The notes beneath the pieces are model-generated. The model was not told where the DNA came from. It worked only from the letters and a program-made list of their open reading frames with translations, and did no database searches. A stretch of DNA of 28,799 nt, from positions 1 through 28,799 of the forward strand of contig NW_019091385.1 of NCBI RefSeq assembly GCF_001949145.1, in the 5' to 3' direction. Position numbers and translations under genes: made by a program. The stretch comes from Acanthaster planci (taxonomy: Eukaryota; Echinodermata; Asteroidea; Valvatida; Acanthasteridae). Below are positions 1 through 9,343 of the stretch, piece by piece; positions within the stretch are counted from its first letter, which is position 1; every line of letters starts with the position of its first letter.

Positions 1-422
1 GGGTTTTGAAAGCGACGTGTGGGTACCCGGGTAACCGGCACAGGCCTATTTTATTGTTAGGGCACTTGTTGGCAAGTGGAAGAAGCAGAGATGGTAGTGA
101 GAGGGGAAGGAACATATGCTGTCTGTCCAGGAGAAGTCAATCTTCTGCAGTGACTGTAAGTTGTCTTTTCAAGCATTGAAGATGACGTTGATTATTCAGG
201 ATTAAATGCAATTTGTCTTTGTGATGCGGAAGAGATAACTATGGTCAGTATTAAAGTTCCAGTAAGTTCCTGTCACGTTTGCAGTGTTTCCATGATGGTT
301 TTGCATTTTTGCCATGCCTTGAATTCTCAACATTCTGTTCTTCGTGAACACCAGTATGGAGTCTGTGAAGACCATTAGAGAACAATTCTGACTGTAAGAT
401 TTGAAACTTTGCATGATGGAGG
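1..422. other. Non-coding stretch with one weak candidate exon
   Basis: No recognisable gene. A possible terminal exon lies at 61-153 on the plus strand: it follows a pyrimidine-rich TTATTGTTAG acceptor and stays open for 30 codons to a TGA. The peptide resembles nothing I know, and such matches occur by chance in AT-rich DNA. Everything else to 422 appears to be intron or intergenic sequence. Confidence 0.3.
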
Positions 423-500
423 CTAGGCTGAGAGAATTAGGTTTGTGGGTATACCATGTGGAATCAATCTCTTCTATAGGAGTGGCGGGTTCTAACAAGG
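423..500 (-). repeat. Copy of ~65 bp dispersed repeat, inverted orientation
   Basis: Read on the minus strand, this segment has the same order of words as the plus-strand copies at 747-910 and 1627-1690: AGAACC(A/G)CC, TATAGAA, GATTGATTC, CACATGGT(A/G)TACCC, ACAAACC, TCTCTCAG. It is the only copy seen in this orientation. The homology is direct from the sequence; no known family name can be given. Confidence 0.65.
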
Positions 501-746
501 ACCAGTGAGTGGGAACTCCTAAGGGGAGGCAACAAGAGCATCCTGGTGGAAACATCAAGTTCATACTCAGAAATTCTCAGTACCATCACTCTTATAGAGA
601 TTTTGCATGGCAGCCATTTTTCTGGTAAGAGCTTTTGTTCCACAGGGATACACACAAGTAGACCTTTTGTACTGTCTCTCTGTAAGACAAGCAGTTATCA
701 GAAAGATGGGTACCGTGCTGAACCTCTATAGAAGAAATTTATTTAA

Positions 747-910
747 CTCATGGTTTACCCGCATATTCTCTCAGCAAGAACCACCGTTGTTTTAGAAGAG
801 ATCGATTCTACTCATGGTGTACCCACAAACCTTCTCACTGTCAGAACCGCCGTTCTTATAGAACAGATTGATTCTACACATGGTGTACTACACATGGTGT
901 ACCCACCAGC
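747..910 (+). repeat. Tandem copies of ~65 bp repeat
   Basis: Two to three head-to-tail copies of a unit containing CATGGTGTACCCAC, a CTTCTC stretch, AGAACC(G/A)CCGTT and GATTCTAC. The CATGG word recurs at 747, 811 and 877, a spacing of 64-66 bp, with an additional short duplication of ACACATGGTGTAC at 877-904. The copies are diverged, so the array is old or was copied imperfectly. Confidence 0.7.
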
Positions 911-1626
911 GTTTTAATGTAGCTAGTTAGCTGTGCAGCCATGTTTTGAACGGCCCGTTTTCTGAAATCCCAACCCATTTTTTCAAGCACGGCCTGGCGG
1001 TGCAAATCAAGCTTTGCATTACTTAATTCATCACTTGTGTAATCTAGATCCCGAGAAATGTGTGACAGTAAAGTCTGAGCTAAAATTCAGTCTTTTCCCC
1101 CATAAACCATTCTAAAATAGAAAATACACTGCAGTAAAGTACACGCTGGGGCTACGGTTCGGAACGTATCAACGCCAGCAGGCAGGTTCCCTTACTTATA
1201 AATAATGAACTACAGCACCGTAGCTATCAACTTGTAACAAAATGCACACAAGGAGCCATACTTGTTCACCAGCGATCGATCATATACATGTAATCAACCT
1301 CGTTCCCATGGCGATCGTTAGCTGCCATATTGTACCCACTCTTGCACGAGGTAGTCCATGGGGGTGAGGTTGACGTATAATCGTTTTGGGGCTTGCGCTG
1401 CTTGCTCACGATATCATCCAGAATGAAACAAAACATAACAGATTTCTGCTTGAAGGTATGTAAGGGTTGACCTACACGTAATCATTGTTATTGTCAATAA
1501 TCAGCATAAAGCTTGTTTAGATTGTTCTACCTTTATGATGGAAAAAATTGTCGATCTCTTCCGATGCCATATTCAGACTCGTGCATAAATGCGCCCACGT
1601 GGCCTGCCTGTGGTGTACGTGGGTGC
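911..1626. other. Non-coding stretch, no gene seen
   Basis: Unique-looking AT-rich sequence with no convincing exon. It contains the ATACATGTAA-type words that recur throughout the window. Confidence 0.5.
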
Positions 1627-1697
1627 GTGTATAGTTTCAGAACCACCGTTCTTACTGATTCCACACATGGTGTACCTGCAAACCTTCTCTCAGCCTA
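1627..1697 (+). repeat. Solitary copy of ~65 bp repeat
   Basis: Contains TTTCAGAACCACCGTTCTTA, then GATTCCACACATGGTGTACC and GCAAACCTTCTCTCAG, in the same order as the array at 747-910. It lies about 750 bp from that array, so the family is dispersed as well as tandem. Confidence 0.65.
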
Positions 1698-2530
1698 AAT
1701 TAACTGACTGGTAAATTCTGACTGCAGAGGGGACCAACAACTTTGTAAGGACGTGTACTGTACATGCACATGTGAAGTGCTCTCCTGTTATGTTCAAGCT
1801 ACAACCTGCATGCCAGTGTACATGTATGTACATAAATGTTGCGAGTGCTGAAATACAGGAATATGCAACCATTGGGGAAAACCTGCTATTGTGACTGGCT
1901 CTCTCCAGGCATTTGTTGTCAGGAAACTCCCCTTACGCCCCCCCCAAATCTTTGGTTTCTGGTCAGCGCCCATGTCACCGTAGACCTGTGCATCGGCAAA
2001 AGGAAAAGTTTTTTATTTGGTATAATACAAAGTCCAAAAGCTGCCAAACTTGCTACTGCATAATTTTAATGTGTTTTCGATCGGTTACGGTTGAATAATG
2101 TGTGTGTGGCAGTCCGTCTTGACAGACGACGACATCCACCCTCCATTACTTTCCCCACATGTGCATCCTTTCATGGCTGGTGGTACCAATTTGTAGTGGG
2201 GCCATACCTCTATGAATTAGGGAGCACCCCGATTGTTACATGTTGACAGCTGGTGGTGATTTAATTTACTGAAATTCTGATATATGACCTATTTTTTCCC
2301 AAAATCAAGAAATACTTCATGGTAATATCAGCTTGTTATAATAGTTCTGGCAAAGGAATGAATCTCTTGCGTGGTTACTGTTTATTTGTGAAAACGTTTC
2401 TTGCGCCATTGGGAATTGCTTAAAACTGATCTAGCATCAGAACCAACAGGAAAAGCATTTTTGTCACTCCAGTCGATCTTGTGAGTTTCAAATTCAAAGC
2501 TTACATTTGGGAAAAAGTTTTGTAGTATCT
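1698..2530. other. Non-coding stretch, no gene seen
   Basis: No open frame here has exon-like borders or a recognisable product. It ends where the LINE remnant on the minus strand begins. Confidence 0.5.
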
Positions 2531-2539
2531 AAACACACA

Positions 2540-3390
2540 CGGTGGATTACTTCTCCGGTTGAAGAGCCCATCATTGGGTCAGCGTTGGATCGCTATGCCA
2601 TCCTCGTGGTTTATCTTGCTGCATGACTAGGAGAGTTACCCCAGTGTGGAAGATATTGAAGATGACAGGGGCCAAAATGCATCCCGGTTTGACACCAGCA
2701 TTCACTTCAGAGGGCTCGGAGACTCCACCACCAATCAAGATCCATGCCACCATACCATCATGGAGTTGTTGGAGGATGGAGAGATAGGTTTGGGGGACAG
2801 CTAAATTTCTCCAGAACTCTCCACAGGAGAGACTGATAAATGGTATCAAAAGCCTTGGCTACGTCGATAAATGCAACATAAAGTTTGTTTTGTTGCTCCC
2901 TGCACTTTTCAAGGAAGAGTTGTGAGACAGAAATCATGTCAGTACTGCTTCTGTTTGCTTGAAAGCCACTTTGTGCTTCAGGCAGCATCCGTCCAACAAA
3001 TTCATGAAGGAGTCTGGATAGCATGATCATGGTGTCCAGCAGGGAGATGTCATGGCTATTTCCACGGATTGATCTGTCTCCCTTTCTTTTGTAGATCGTT
3101 TATATATTTGCATATTTCCATCGTCGGGGAATATTCAGTCAGCATTGTTGGAGGAATTGGTGAAGACGACGTAAAAGCTGCTCACCACCATACTTGAAAA
3201 GCTTCACCAGGCACCCCATGTGATCCAGGTGATTTCCTGTTCTTCAAATGCTTGACAGAGTGCCTGACCTCTGGCAGTAACAGGACATCATCCAGCTCAG
3301 GGATAGTTGGGAGTGAAGGAAGTTGATTCAGGAGACTTTCATCCACAGGCCAAGAGCAGTTTAATAGCTCTTTACAGTGCTCTCCCATTT
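2540..3390 (-). pseudogene. LINE reverse transcriptase, 3'-truncated and frameshifted
   Basis: Reverse transcriptase part of a non-LTR retrotransposon, which in intact elements copies the element RNA at a nicked target site. Reading leftwards on the minus strand one sees the RT entry segment (LKNRKSPGSHGVPGEAF), the block LPEAQSGFQANRSSTD, motif A in the form FIDVAKAFDT, and motif B in the form GVKPGCILAP. The frame then breaks into GIAIQR and GLFNRR-like pieces near 2540-2600. The motif C (YxDD) region, thumb and 3' UTR are absent, so the copy cannot be active. Several stops and frameshifts separate the blocks. It continues from the endonuclease part at 3584-4720. The LINE clade was not assigned. 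Confidence 0.9.
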
Positions 3391-4720
3391 ATCACAGAAA
3401 CCCTTGGTGTCACAGATGAGTTCTGAAGAACAAACAGGGGCCACGAGGCTGAATGCGGACCATGAATGGATTCAATGGCATCGTTGAAGATTGAATTTTT
3501 GCAGCCTTTTTCATCCACCAGTCATTCTTAATCTTTCACAAAGCATGTTGAGCCTTTGTTTGCAGATCTTTTCAGGCACGGTGTCATTGGGGAGTCAGAT
3601 AGGAGAGATACGAGTTATGAGCAGCAATATTTCTGGACAGCAGTGGCTGAATAGTGGCTGCTGATTCGTCAAGCCAGTCATGTTTGCAGTGAGAGGTCTT
3701 AACCAAGCATTTTAGGGCAGATGAATATATCAAGGAGATGGATCGGTTCCAAGATTGGTCAGTGTGGTCTTGGCTGAGGTGGTCGAGGTTGGCGTCCAAT
3801 ATTGGGACACTAAAGTGTTGAGAAAGTGTGTTCTGAAACTTCCGTTTCTTTACAGGGTCTTGGAAAGCTGCAACACTGATTTTGCTGAGCGCTTTGGTCT
3901 TTTGGTGCAGGTGATGTAATGTAACCTCCATCTTGAAATGGAGCAAGCGGTGGTCCGTCCAGCATTCAGCTCCGCGCAATACCTTGGTGAGCTGAACATC
4001 TGGACAGTCTCTATGACGTACGATAACGTAGTCCAGTGTATGCCATTGACAAGATCAAGGATGCATCCATGTGCCTTTATACATGTAAGGTAGTTGAAAC
4101 AATGTATTGGTGATGCATAGTTGGTGCTCTGTGCACATTGTCGGCAGGCGTAGGCCATTTTCGCTCATGTTCCCAGTGCCATGGTTTCCAATGAGTCGAT
4201 TAGACTTCGGATTTGGAGCCAACGTGGGCATTGAAGTCCCCCATCATCAGAAGGATCTTGTCGGCGTGTGGGATAGAGCGAAGAATGTGGACCAGGGATC
4301 CATAGAATTCATCCTTCGCTTCATCACTGGCTAACAGGGTAGGCACATAGACACTGATGATGGTCGTGTGGTTTGCCATGGACAGTGGGATGCAGAGCAT
4401 CATGAGTCATTCTTTAGCACCAACAGGTGTCACAGAGAATTGACAAAGCAGAGAGGATTTAACAGCAAAACCAACCCCCCTAAATCCTCCAGGACCCAGT
4501 TGGCAACCCCTTCCAGAGGAAGGTGTACCCTCCGTCATTTGCAACTAGAGATCCCTCATCAAGAAGCCTTGTTTCGCTTAATAGTGCAGTGACATCAATG
4601 TTGTATCTTCCGAGTCCTTGTGCAATGGAAGCTGTTCACGGGGGGGGTCTAAAATCGCTGTCTGGGAGGCTAGTATATCGGTCAATGTCCGAACATTCCA
4701 CGATCCGAAGATTAGTGTTT
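3391..4720 (-). pseudogene. LINE APE-type endonuclease and linker, broken
   Basis: N-terminal half of the same LINE. On the minus strand the endonuclease begins near 4705 with WNVRTLTD and continues through an ALLSETRL-type block near 4550-4580, the metal-binding Glu region of AP-endonuclease-like LINE nucleases. The word GYTFLWKG follows near 4525, then ISVYVP near 4350, MGDFNAHVG near 4220, and WTDHRLL near 3950, which corresponds to the C-terminal DHR/SDH block. A linker with WWMKKAAKIQ near 3510 leads to the RT part. In intact elements this domain nicks target DNA to prime reverse transcription. At least four frame breaks and several stops show that it is dead. Confidence 0.9.
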
Positions 4721-5060
4721 CTCAGATTTTTCTGCCACAGAGGGAAGTGCCTTCACCAGGTGCGGTAACCTGGTCAGGTGTTGAGGGAACAAGCTTTGAT
4801 AGGTCCTCCCATCATTTGATGGCGGAGAGTGCTTTCCTAACAAGGCTGCCCGGTCACACCAGGAGGACACAAAGGAGGTGTTTGTTCCCTGGCCCACCTG
4901 ACAATAGCCATCACACTGGTACCGCTCCTGTGCAGAGTCCTGTCTAGAAGTTTCCAGGCGCACTCTGCGTGCATCATGTGGTAAGTGTGCGTTAGGCATC
5001 CAAACCAGTGGGCAAAAAACCTTGGGCCGCGGCAGGAAATTTGTTGAAAGACGCTCACTT
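4721..5060 (-). pseudogene. Probable 5' region of the LINE
   Basis: Open stretches continue upstream of the endonuclease on the minus strand in two overlapping frames, with Cys and His residues but no domain I can name. The position suggests 5' UTR or ORF1-proximal sequence of the LINE. The 5' boundary is uncertain. Confidence 0.4.
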
Positions 5061-5574
5061 CAAGTATGAGCAAAACAAACTCAAATTAAACTCATGAACA
5101 CAGAAAATACATACTTAAATAAGAGACCAAGTTCTGTGAATTAACTGACAGAAAACTTCTTGCAACATCAATTTTTTTTACCGATGGCTTTAGGGTTGCA
5201 GGCATGTATGGCCAATGTAAAGTAATTGACCGGAACGTACAGTACATGTATAGACTGGTTCTGGTTATTTCTTTGCATGGGTGCGGCGTGGCGGGAACCA
5301 GAGCAGCTTCGTTTTAATGCATTGAGCTGTGGGCACGTGTTTTCACCTCTGTGACAGTGAAACGTAAATGACAACTTGTGAAAATAATGTAAGTTTCTTT
5401 CCAAAAATTGCAAATGTAAGTGCAAGACATACAAAAACAAGCATTTTAACCCGAGAAAAAGTTATTGAAAGATATTTTGTGAAGACAGAAAAGACATCAG
5501 CTTTTCTAGACTTGCCCTAACGGGCACACCTAGGTAGAATTTTAATTGCCTGAAGGAATATTTGATTGCCCTGG
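5061..5574. other. Non-coding spacer between LINE and piggyBac remnants
   Basis: AT-rich, no convincing exon. It contains one GTACAGTACATGTATAG word. No terminal inverted repeat of the piggyBac element could be identified here. Confidence 0.45.
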
Positions 5575-6160
5575 GCTATCGGACAGGTGATTCATCATGG
5601 CCTGGATGGTCAGGATATCCAGAAGCCACGAACAAAGTTCCGTAAAGACGAGAGAATCAGCATTCCATAAGTTGTTACCAGCTACAATTCAAATATGGTG
5701 GAGTAGACCACAGTTACCAGTACCGGGCTTATTATACAGTCGGTCGTACAGGCAAGCGCTGGTGGAAATACCTCTTGTGGGGACTTTTGAACCAGGCACT
5801 TGTGAATGCCTACATTCTGTGGGAGTTATCAACCAGACCTCACAACAAGCATAGACGTACGTGGTCGCTGAAGGCCTTCAAGCTGGCGATAGTCCACCAG
5901 TTGGTTGATGGCCACACGTCACGTAAGAGAACATCAGTTGGACTCAACTTGAAACCACCCATCACAATGGTTATTGCCAAAGATGGGTACCCTGGCCACT
6001 TTATTGTGCAGTTTGGAGACAGAAAATGCATATGTGTGTAACCAACAGAGGAGAACAACAGAAGGCGGTCACGCAGTGCAGACAACGTTTGGCTGTTCAA
6101 AATGCATGTTGAACTTGTGCCGCATCCACAGCTTTAGGGAGCGGCACGCTGAGCAGTAAT
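5575..6160 (+). pseudogene. piggyBac-like transposase, C-terminal fragment
   Basis: Fragment of a piggyBac-family (PGBD-like) DNA transposase, which cuts and pastes at TTAA sites. Three frames must be combined. A segment near 5600-5668 ends in FRKDERISIP. The main block at 5673-6041 contains KYGGVDHSYQYRAYY, which carries the conserved GGVD aspartate of the catalytic triad. It continues with TVGRTGKRWWKYLLW, NAYILWELSTRP and AIVHQLVDGHTSRKR. After a stop at about 6041, another frame gives a Cys-rich tail (VCNQQ, GCSKCMLNLC, HAEQ) typical of the C-terminal zinc-binding domain of the family. The N-terminal two thirds, including the first two catalytic aspartates, are missing. It is a dead remnant with at least two frameshifts. 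Confidence 0.9.
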
Positions 6161-6658
6161 GAATCATTAGGCTCCTGAACAGTGTACCTACATGTATATA
6201 ATGTAGGCATCCTGAGGACAGAATGACTAGGCCAACAATAATACATAAAAGGTATTTCCATTATCAGATTTATTTTACACGTTTCTCAATAATTTGTATA
6301 CGCATGAACTTGTAGCAAAATGCCAAAAAAATCACAGCAAAAGCAGTATCAAGAGTTGTTTGTACATGTATCATATTCAGGATTTTCCCTAAATTGTTTC
6401 AGGGAGTAAATGACCACAGTGTACAATTGCTAATGGGTTAAACAGGTCCAATATATGACAGATATGTGATAAACTGCAAGAATAGTAATTGCAACACAAA
6501 TGCAAAGGGGAATTACAGAGGCATTGTCAAAATAATGGGAGAAAAGGTGCTCAGCTGTCTGAAATTCAGGACTTGCAACTTCGTAAGTTGACGCCTGGTT
6601 CTTTTTGATTATTACAGCTGGACAACATAATGTGCAGCTTGACTTGTACTTAGACAAA
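6161..6658. other. Non-coding stretch between piggyBac remnant and minisatellite
   Basis: AT-rich sequence with several TACATGTA words and no supported gene. It may include the 3' part of the piggyBac element, but no terminal repeat was identified. Confidence 0.45.
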
Positions 6659-6945
6659 GAGACTTGTGACTTGACTTGTGACTGGACCTACTGACTTGTG
6701 ACTGGATGTACTGACTTGTGACTGGACCTACTGACTTGTGACTGGACCTACTGACTTGTGACTGGACCTACTGACTTGTGACTGGACCTACTGACTTGTG
6801 ACTGGACCTACTGACTTGTGACTGGACCTACTGACTTGTGACTGGACCTACTGACTTGTGACTGGACCTACTGACTTGTGACTGGACCTAATGACTTGTG
6901 ACTGGACCTACTGACTTGTGACTGGACCTAATGACTTGGACTTGC
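6659..6945 (+). repeat. 20-bp minisatellite, about 13 copies
   Basis: Head-to-tail array of the 20-mer ACTGGACCTACTGACTTGTG. The ACTGGACCTA word begins at 6681 and recurs every 20 bases to 6921. Most copies are identical; variants are ACTGGATGTA at 6701 and an ATGACTTG form at two positions near the right end. Both flanks carry partial GACTTG units. The near identity indicates recent expansion or homogenisation. The unit is not a multiple of 3 and gives stops in translation, so it is not a protein repeat. Confidence 0.97.
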
Positions 6946-8629
6946 AAAAAATGACTTGCTGCCACCTCTGCTCTTTCAGTGTTGGTAGCGGCAGTACCTG
7001 TGCACGCAGTCGCAATTTGTGTGTTATTCATACATCATTTCTAGGAAAAACAAGTGAGGGCCAGAAAAGGTGTTGTCCCACCACTTTTGAGCCAGCCCCT
7101 GACCAGAAACCGGAGACCGTTTTGTCTTTTGACCTTAACATGCAAATTTTTCTGCATCGAATAACCACAAGGCAAAAAGTCAGGAAACAGAAATTGAACA
7201 TGTTATATTACAGACACTCAAGCCAACAAGGGATCATGGGATAATACTTGAACTAATGACTTTCAAGTATGATAACAATCATAGGTGTGTCGTTAAGTCT
7301 TTGTGTTCATTTTTTCATTGAATAAAGTTGACTGCAAGATGGTACTGTTTGGTTTCCCATAGCAACCCTGACAGGAAAAATTTCCCTTGTGTTTCCTTGC
7401 CCAGAAACTGAAGAAGGGGTGTGCATGGAGCTCATCCCAGGCTGATGATGCAGTTGACCTGAGAACAAGGCTGTGTAGGAACCACCCCAGGGGCTGCAGA
7501 ATCAGCCGTGCACAGAATACTGCATGACTAGGGTCTGCCGACACCGGTACAGTGGTACGTCATTCTCTTAGTAGGCGTTTGCAGATTAGCAGAATTGATG
7601 ATGTAATTGTCAGAGATGCCACTTTTCTGGTTTTATCAGGATTTCCCCTTTTTTAAATAGACCTCCGAAAATCCCATTTTCCCTTCTGACTCAAAAGAAA
7701 AATGCCAGAAAAGAAAACACAAACTTATGGGAATGTGTTGATTTTCATCTCTATAAATTCCAGTTCAATGACGGTCATACATGACATGAATGTGTACAGC
7801 TCTTGTCCTGTAGTAGCCTTAAATACATAGTTGCCTTCATCTGCATGATCTTCGAAATGACCAGAGATTCAGCAGTGCCATGCGTACCAAGCACAGCCCA
7901 GCCCAGCCCAGCCCAGTGCAGTGAACTATCTAAACACACACCTTGTGTGGGCATATGAGTCAATTTGTGCTGCTTCACTGCACCGCCCCGTGCACCTTTT
8001 GTGGGCATTTAGCACATTTATCACACAGCCTTGAATTCAAGTCTATCATGTCAGTCAGTGGTTCCCGATCACAGTGGTTGTATGAATAGGAATATTGTAC
8101 ATGTACAAAAGTCGGGAACCAACTACACCAAGGTCGTGCACGTGTGTTTTTGCAGGCTGCGCAGTCACTGTCAATTGATGTCTACAACCATGGTACAACG
8201 TAACCGTACACAATTTGGAGTTAAAACTTTCATGACATACCTGTGCTTTATTCAACAGATTTTGTCAAAATATGGAAATATGTAGAATTTTAGACAGAAC
8301 AGTCAGCTTAAAGCCTTCGAATCAAACGTGAAAGGTAAGTGGAACTTGACACAGTTGTAATGGAAATGACCCTTGTTGTTTAATGCACTCCACTCACTGC
8401 ACGCAGTTGTGCGCTTTGATGCTATTTTCCAGGATTAAAAGATTTTTTTGGTAGCAGACCCTTCGGCATCTCTGAGTTAGTACTTTCAGCACACCGATGG
8501 CATTCATGCATAGTGATACAAGCCAAACTAGACTATACACCAGAAGTATGATAAGTCATTCTGATTATGATAACGAGCTGACATACATTTATCAGAGAAA
8601 ATATAAATGGTGAATTGTCAAGTTCTTTC
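6946..8629. other. Non-coding stretch
   Basis: No gene supported. It contains a short run of the pentamer CAGCC (7895-7918) and several TACATGTA words. At 8334-8339 the sequence AAAG/GTAAGT looks like a strong splice donor, but no matching upstream open exon was found. Confidence 0.45.
7895..7918. repeat. Short CAGCC/AGCCC pentamer microsatellite
   Basis: Four to five consecutive AGCCC units in CACAGCCCAGCCCAGCCC and following bases. Confidence 0.8.
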
Positions 8630-8775
8630 CTCGCCTTCCACCTCTGCAGTCCGGGTTCGATTCCAGGCTTGATCCACATGTGGATTGGGTTTTCAGTCCC
8701 TAGCTGATTCCATGGGTTTACCCGAAAAAATTCCTCTGGGGTTTTCCTTCCACCTCTAGACCTGTAACTGCTTCT
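8630..8775 (+). mobile_element. tRNA-derived SINE-like fragment
   Basis: The word GGTTCGATTCC at 8654-8664 is a perfect RNA polymerase III B-box (T-arm) match. It is followed by TTCCATGGGTTTACCCG and a GGGGTTTTCCTTCCAC stretch, a tail type often seen after tRNA-related heads in animal SINEs. No clear A-box lies upstream, so the head looks truncated or eroded. It is not a functional tRNA because there is no cloverleaf. The family is not named. Confidence 0.5.
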
Positions 8776-8794
8776 TATTGTCTCCTCTCTACAG

Positions 8795-8993
8795 GTTTCT
8801 CCAGACTTGCGAGCTACAGTGCAGTGCCTTGGGCATTTTTGAGGTGTCTATTACCAAAAGACATGTAGTTGCAAATGAAAATATTAATAATAACAAAGAG
8901 ATGACTTGTCCAATTTGTAACTCCGCTTGGAATGGGAGAGAAGATTTCCACAGAACTGAACTGCTGGAATTTCATTTTAGAAGAGTTCGATAG
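8795..8993 (+). CDS. Candidate terminal exon with a CPIC motif
   Basis: A pyrimidine-rich stretch (CTTATTGTCTCCTCTCTACAG) ends at 8794 in a good splice acceptor. After one base that would complete a split codon, the frame is open for about 65 residues to TAG at 8991-8993. The peptide contains CPICNSAW followed by two histidines (DFH and EFH), giving C-x2-C-x10-H-x7-H, a spacing that could bind zinc. No family was recognised, and no upstream exon with a fitting phase was identified. It could equally be chance sequence next to the SINE fragment. Confidence 0.3.
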
Positions 8994-9200
8994 GGTTTTT
9001 AGGATTTTATCTTCATTAATCTTAAATTTTTATGAAATGATTGATTCTCAGATATTAAACAAGCAAAAATGACTTTAAAAGTTCAAAGAACTTGCTTCGT
9101 AGTTTCATTTGAGTTAGGAAGTGGGTGGAATGCCCCAAAGTTGCTTTGTCTTCAACTCATAACTTTCACCTTATATTTCCTGTGCTTTGTCAATACACAG

Positions 9201-9343
9201 GACAAGATGTCCCATGGGTCTACCTTGATGGAGCCGATCCAATTCATCTCTCCAACAACCACCCTTCCCTTTTGTGACCACCAGGATGTTAACCTCTCCG
9301 ACATCAAGGAGCTCCATCCAAGTCAGTTCAAGTCAAGCCCCAG
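9201..9343 (+). CDS. Candidate internal exon of an unknown gene
   Basis: Bounded by a good acceptor (pyrimidine-rich tract ending CAATACACAG at 9200) and by CCCCAG/GCAAGC, which fits the rarer GC-AG intron class. The 143 bp are fully open in one frame. In that frame most codons end in G or C, in a window that is otherwise AT-rich. The peptide begins DKMSHGSTLMEPIQF and includes CDHQDVNLSDIKELHPSQF. It has no recognisable domain. The exon starts in phase 0 and ends in phase 2, which matches the acceptor phase of the candidate exon at 15439. A second frame is open for only the first 80 bp. The gene identity is unknown. Confidence 0.45.

Noticed and set aside
6659-6945. CRISPR array
   Set aside because: The repeats are directly adjacent without unique spacers and the genome is eukaryotic.
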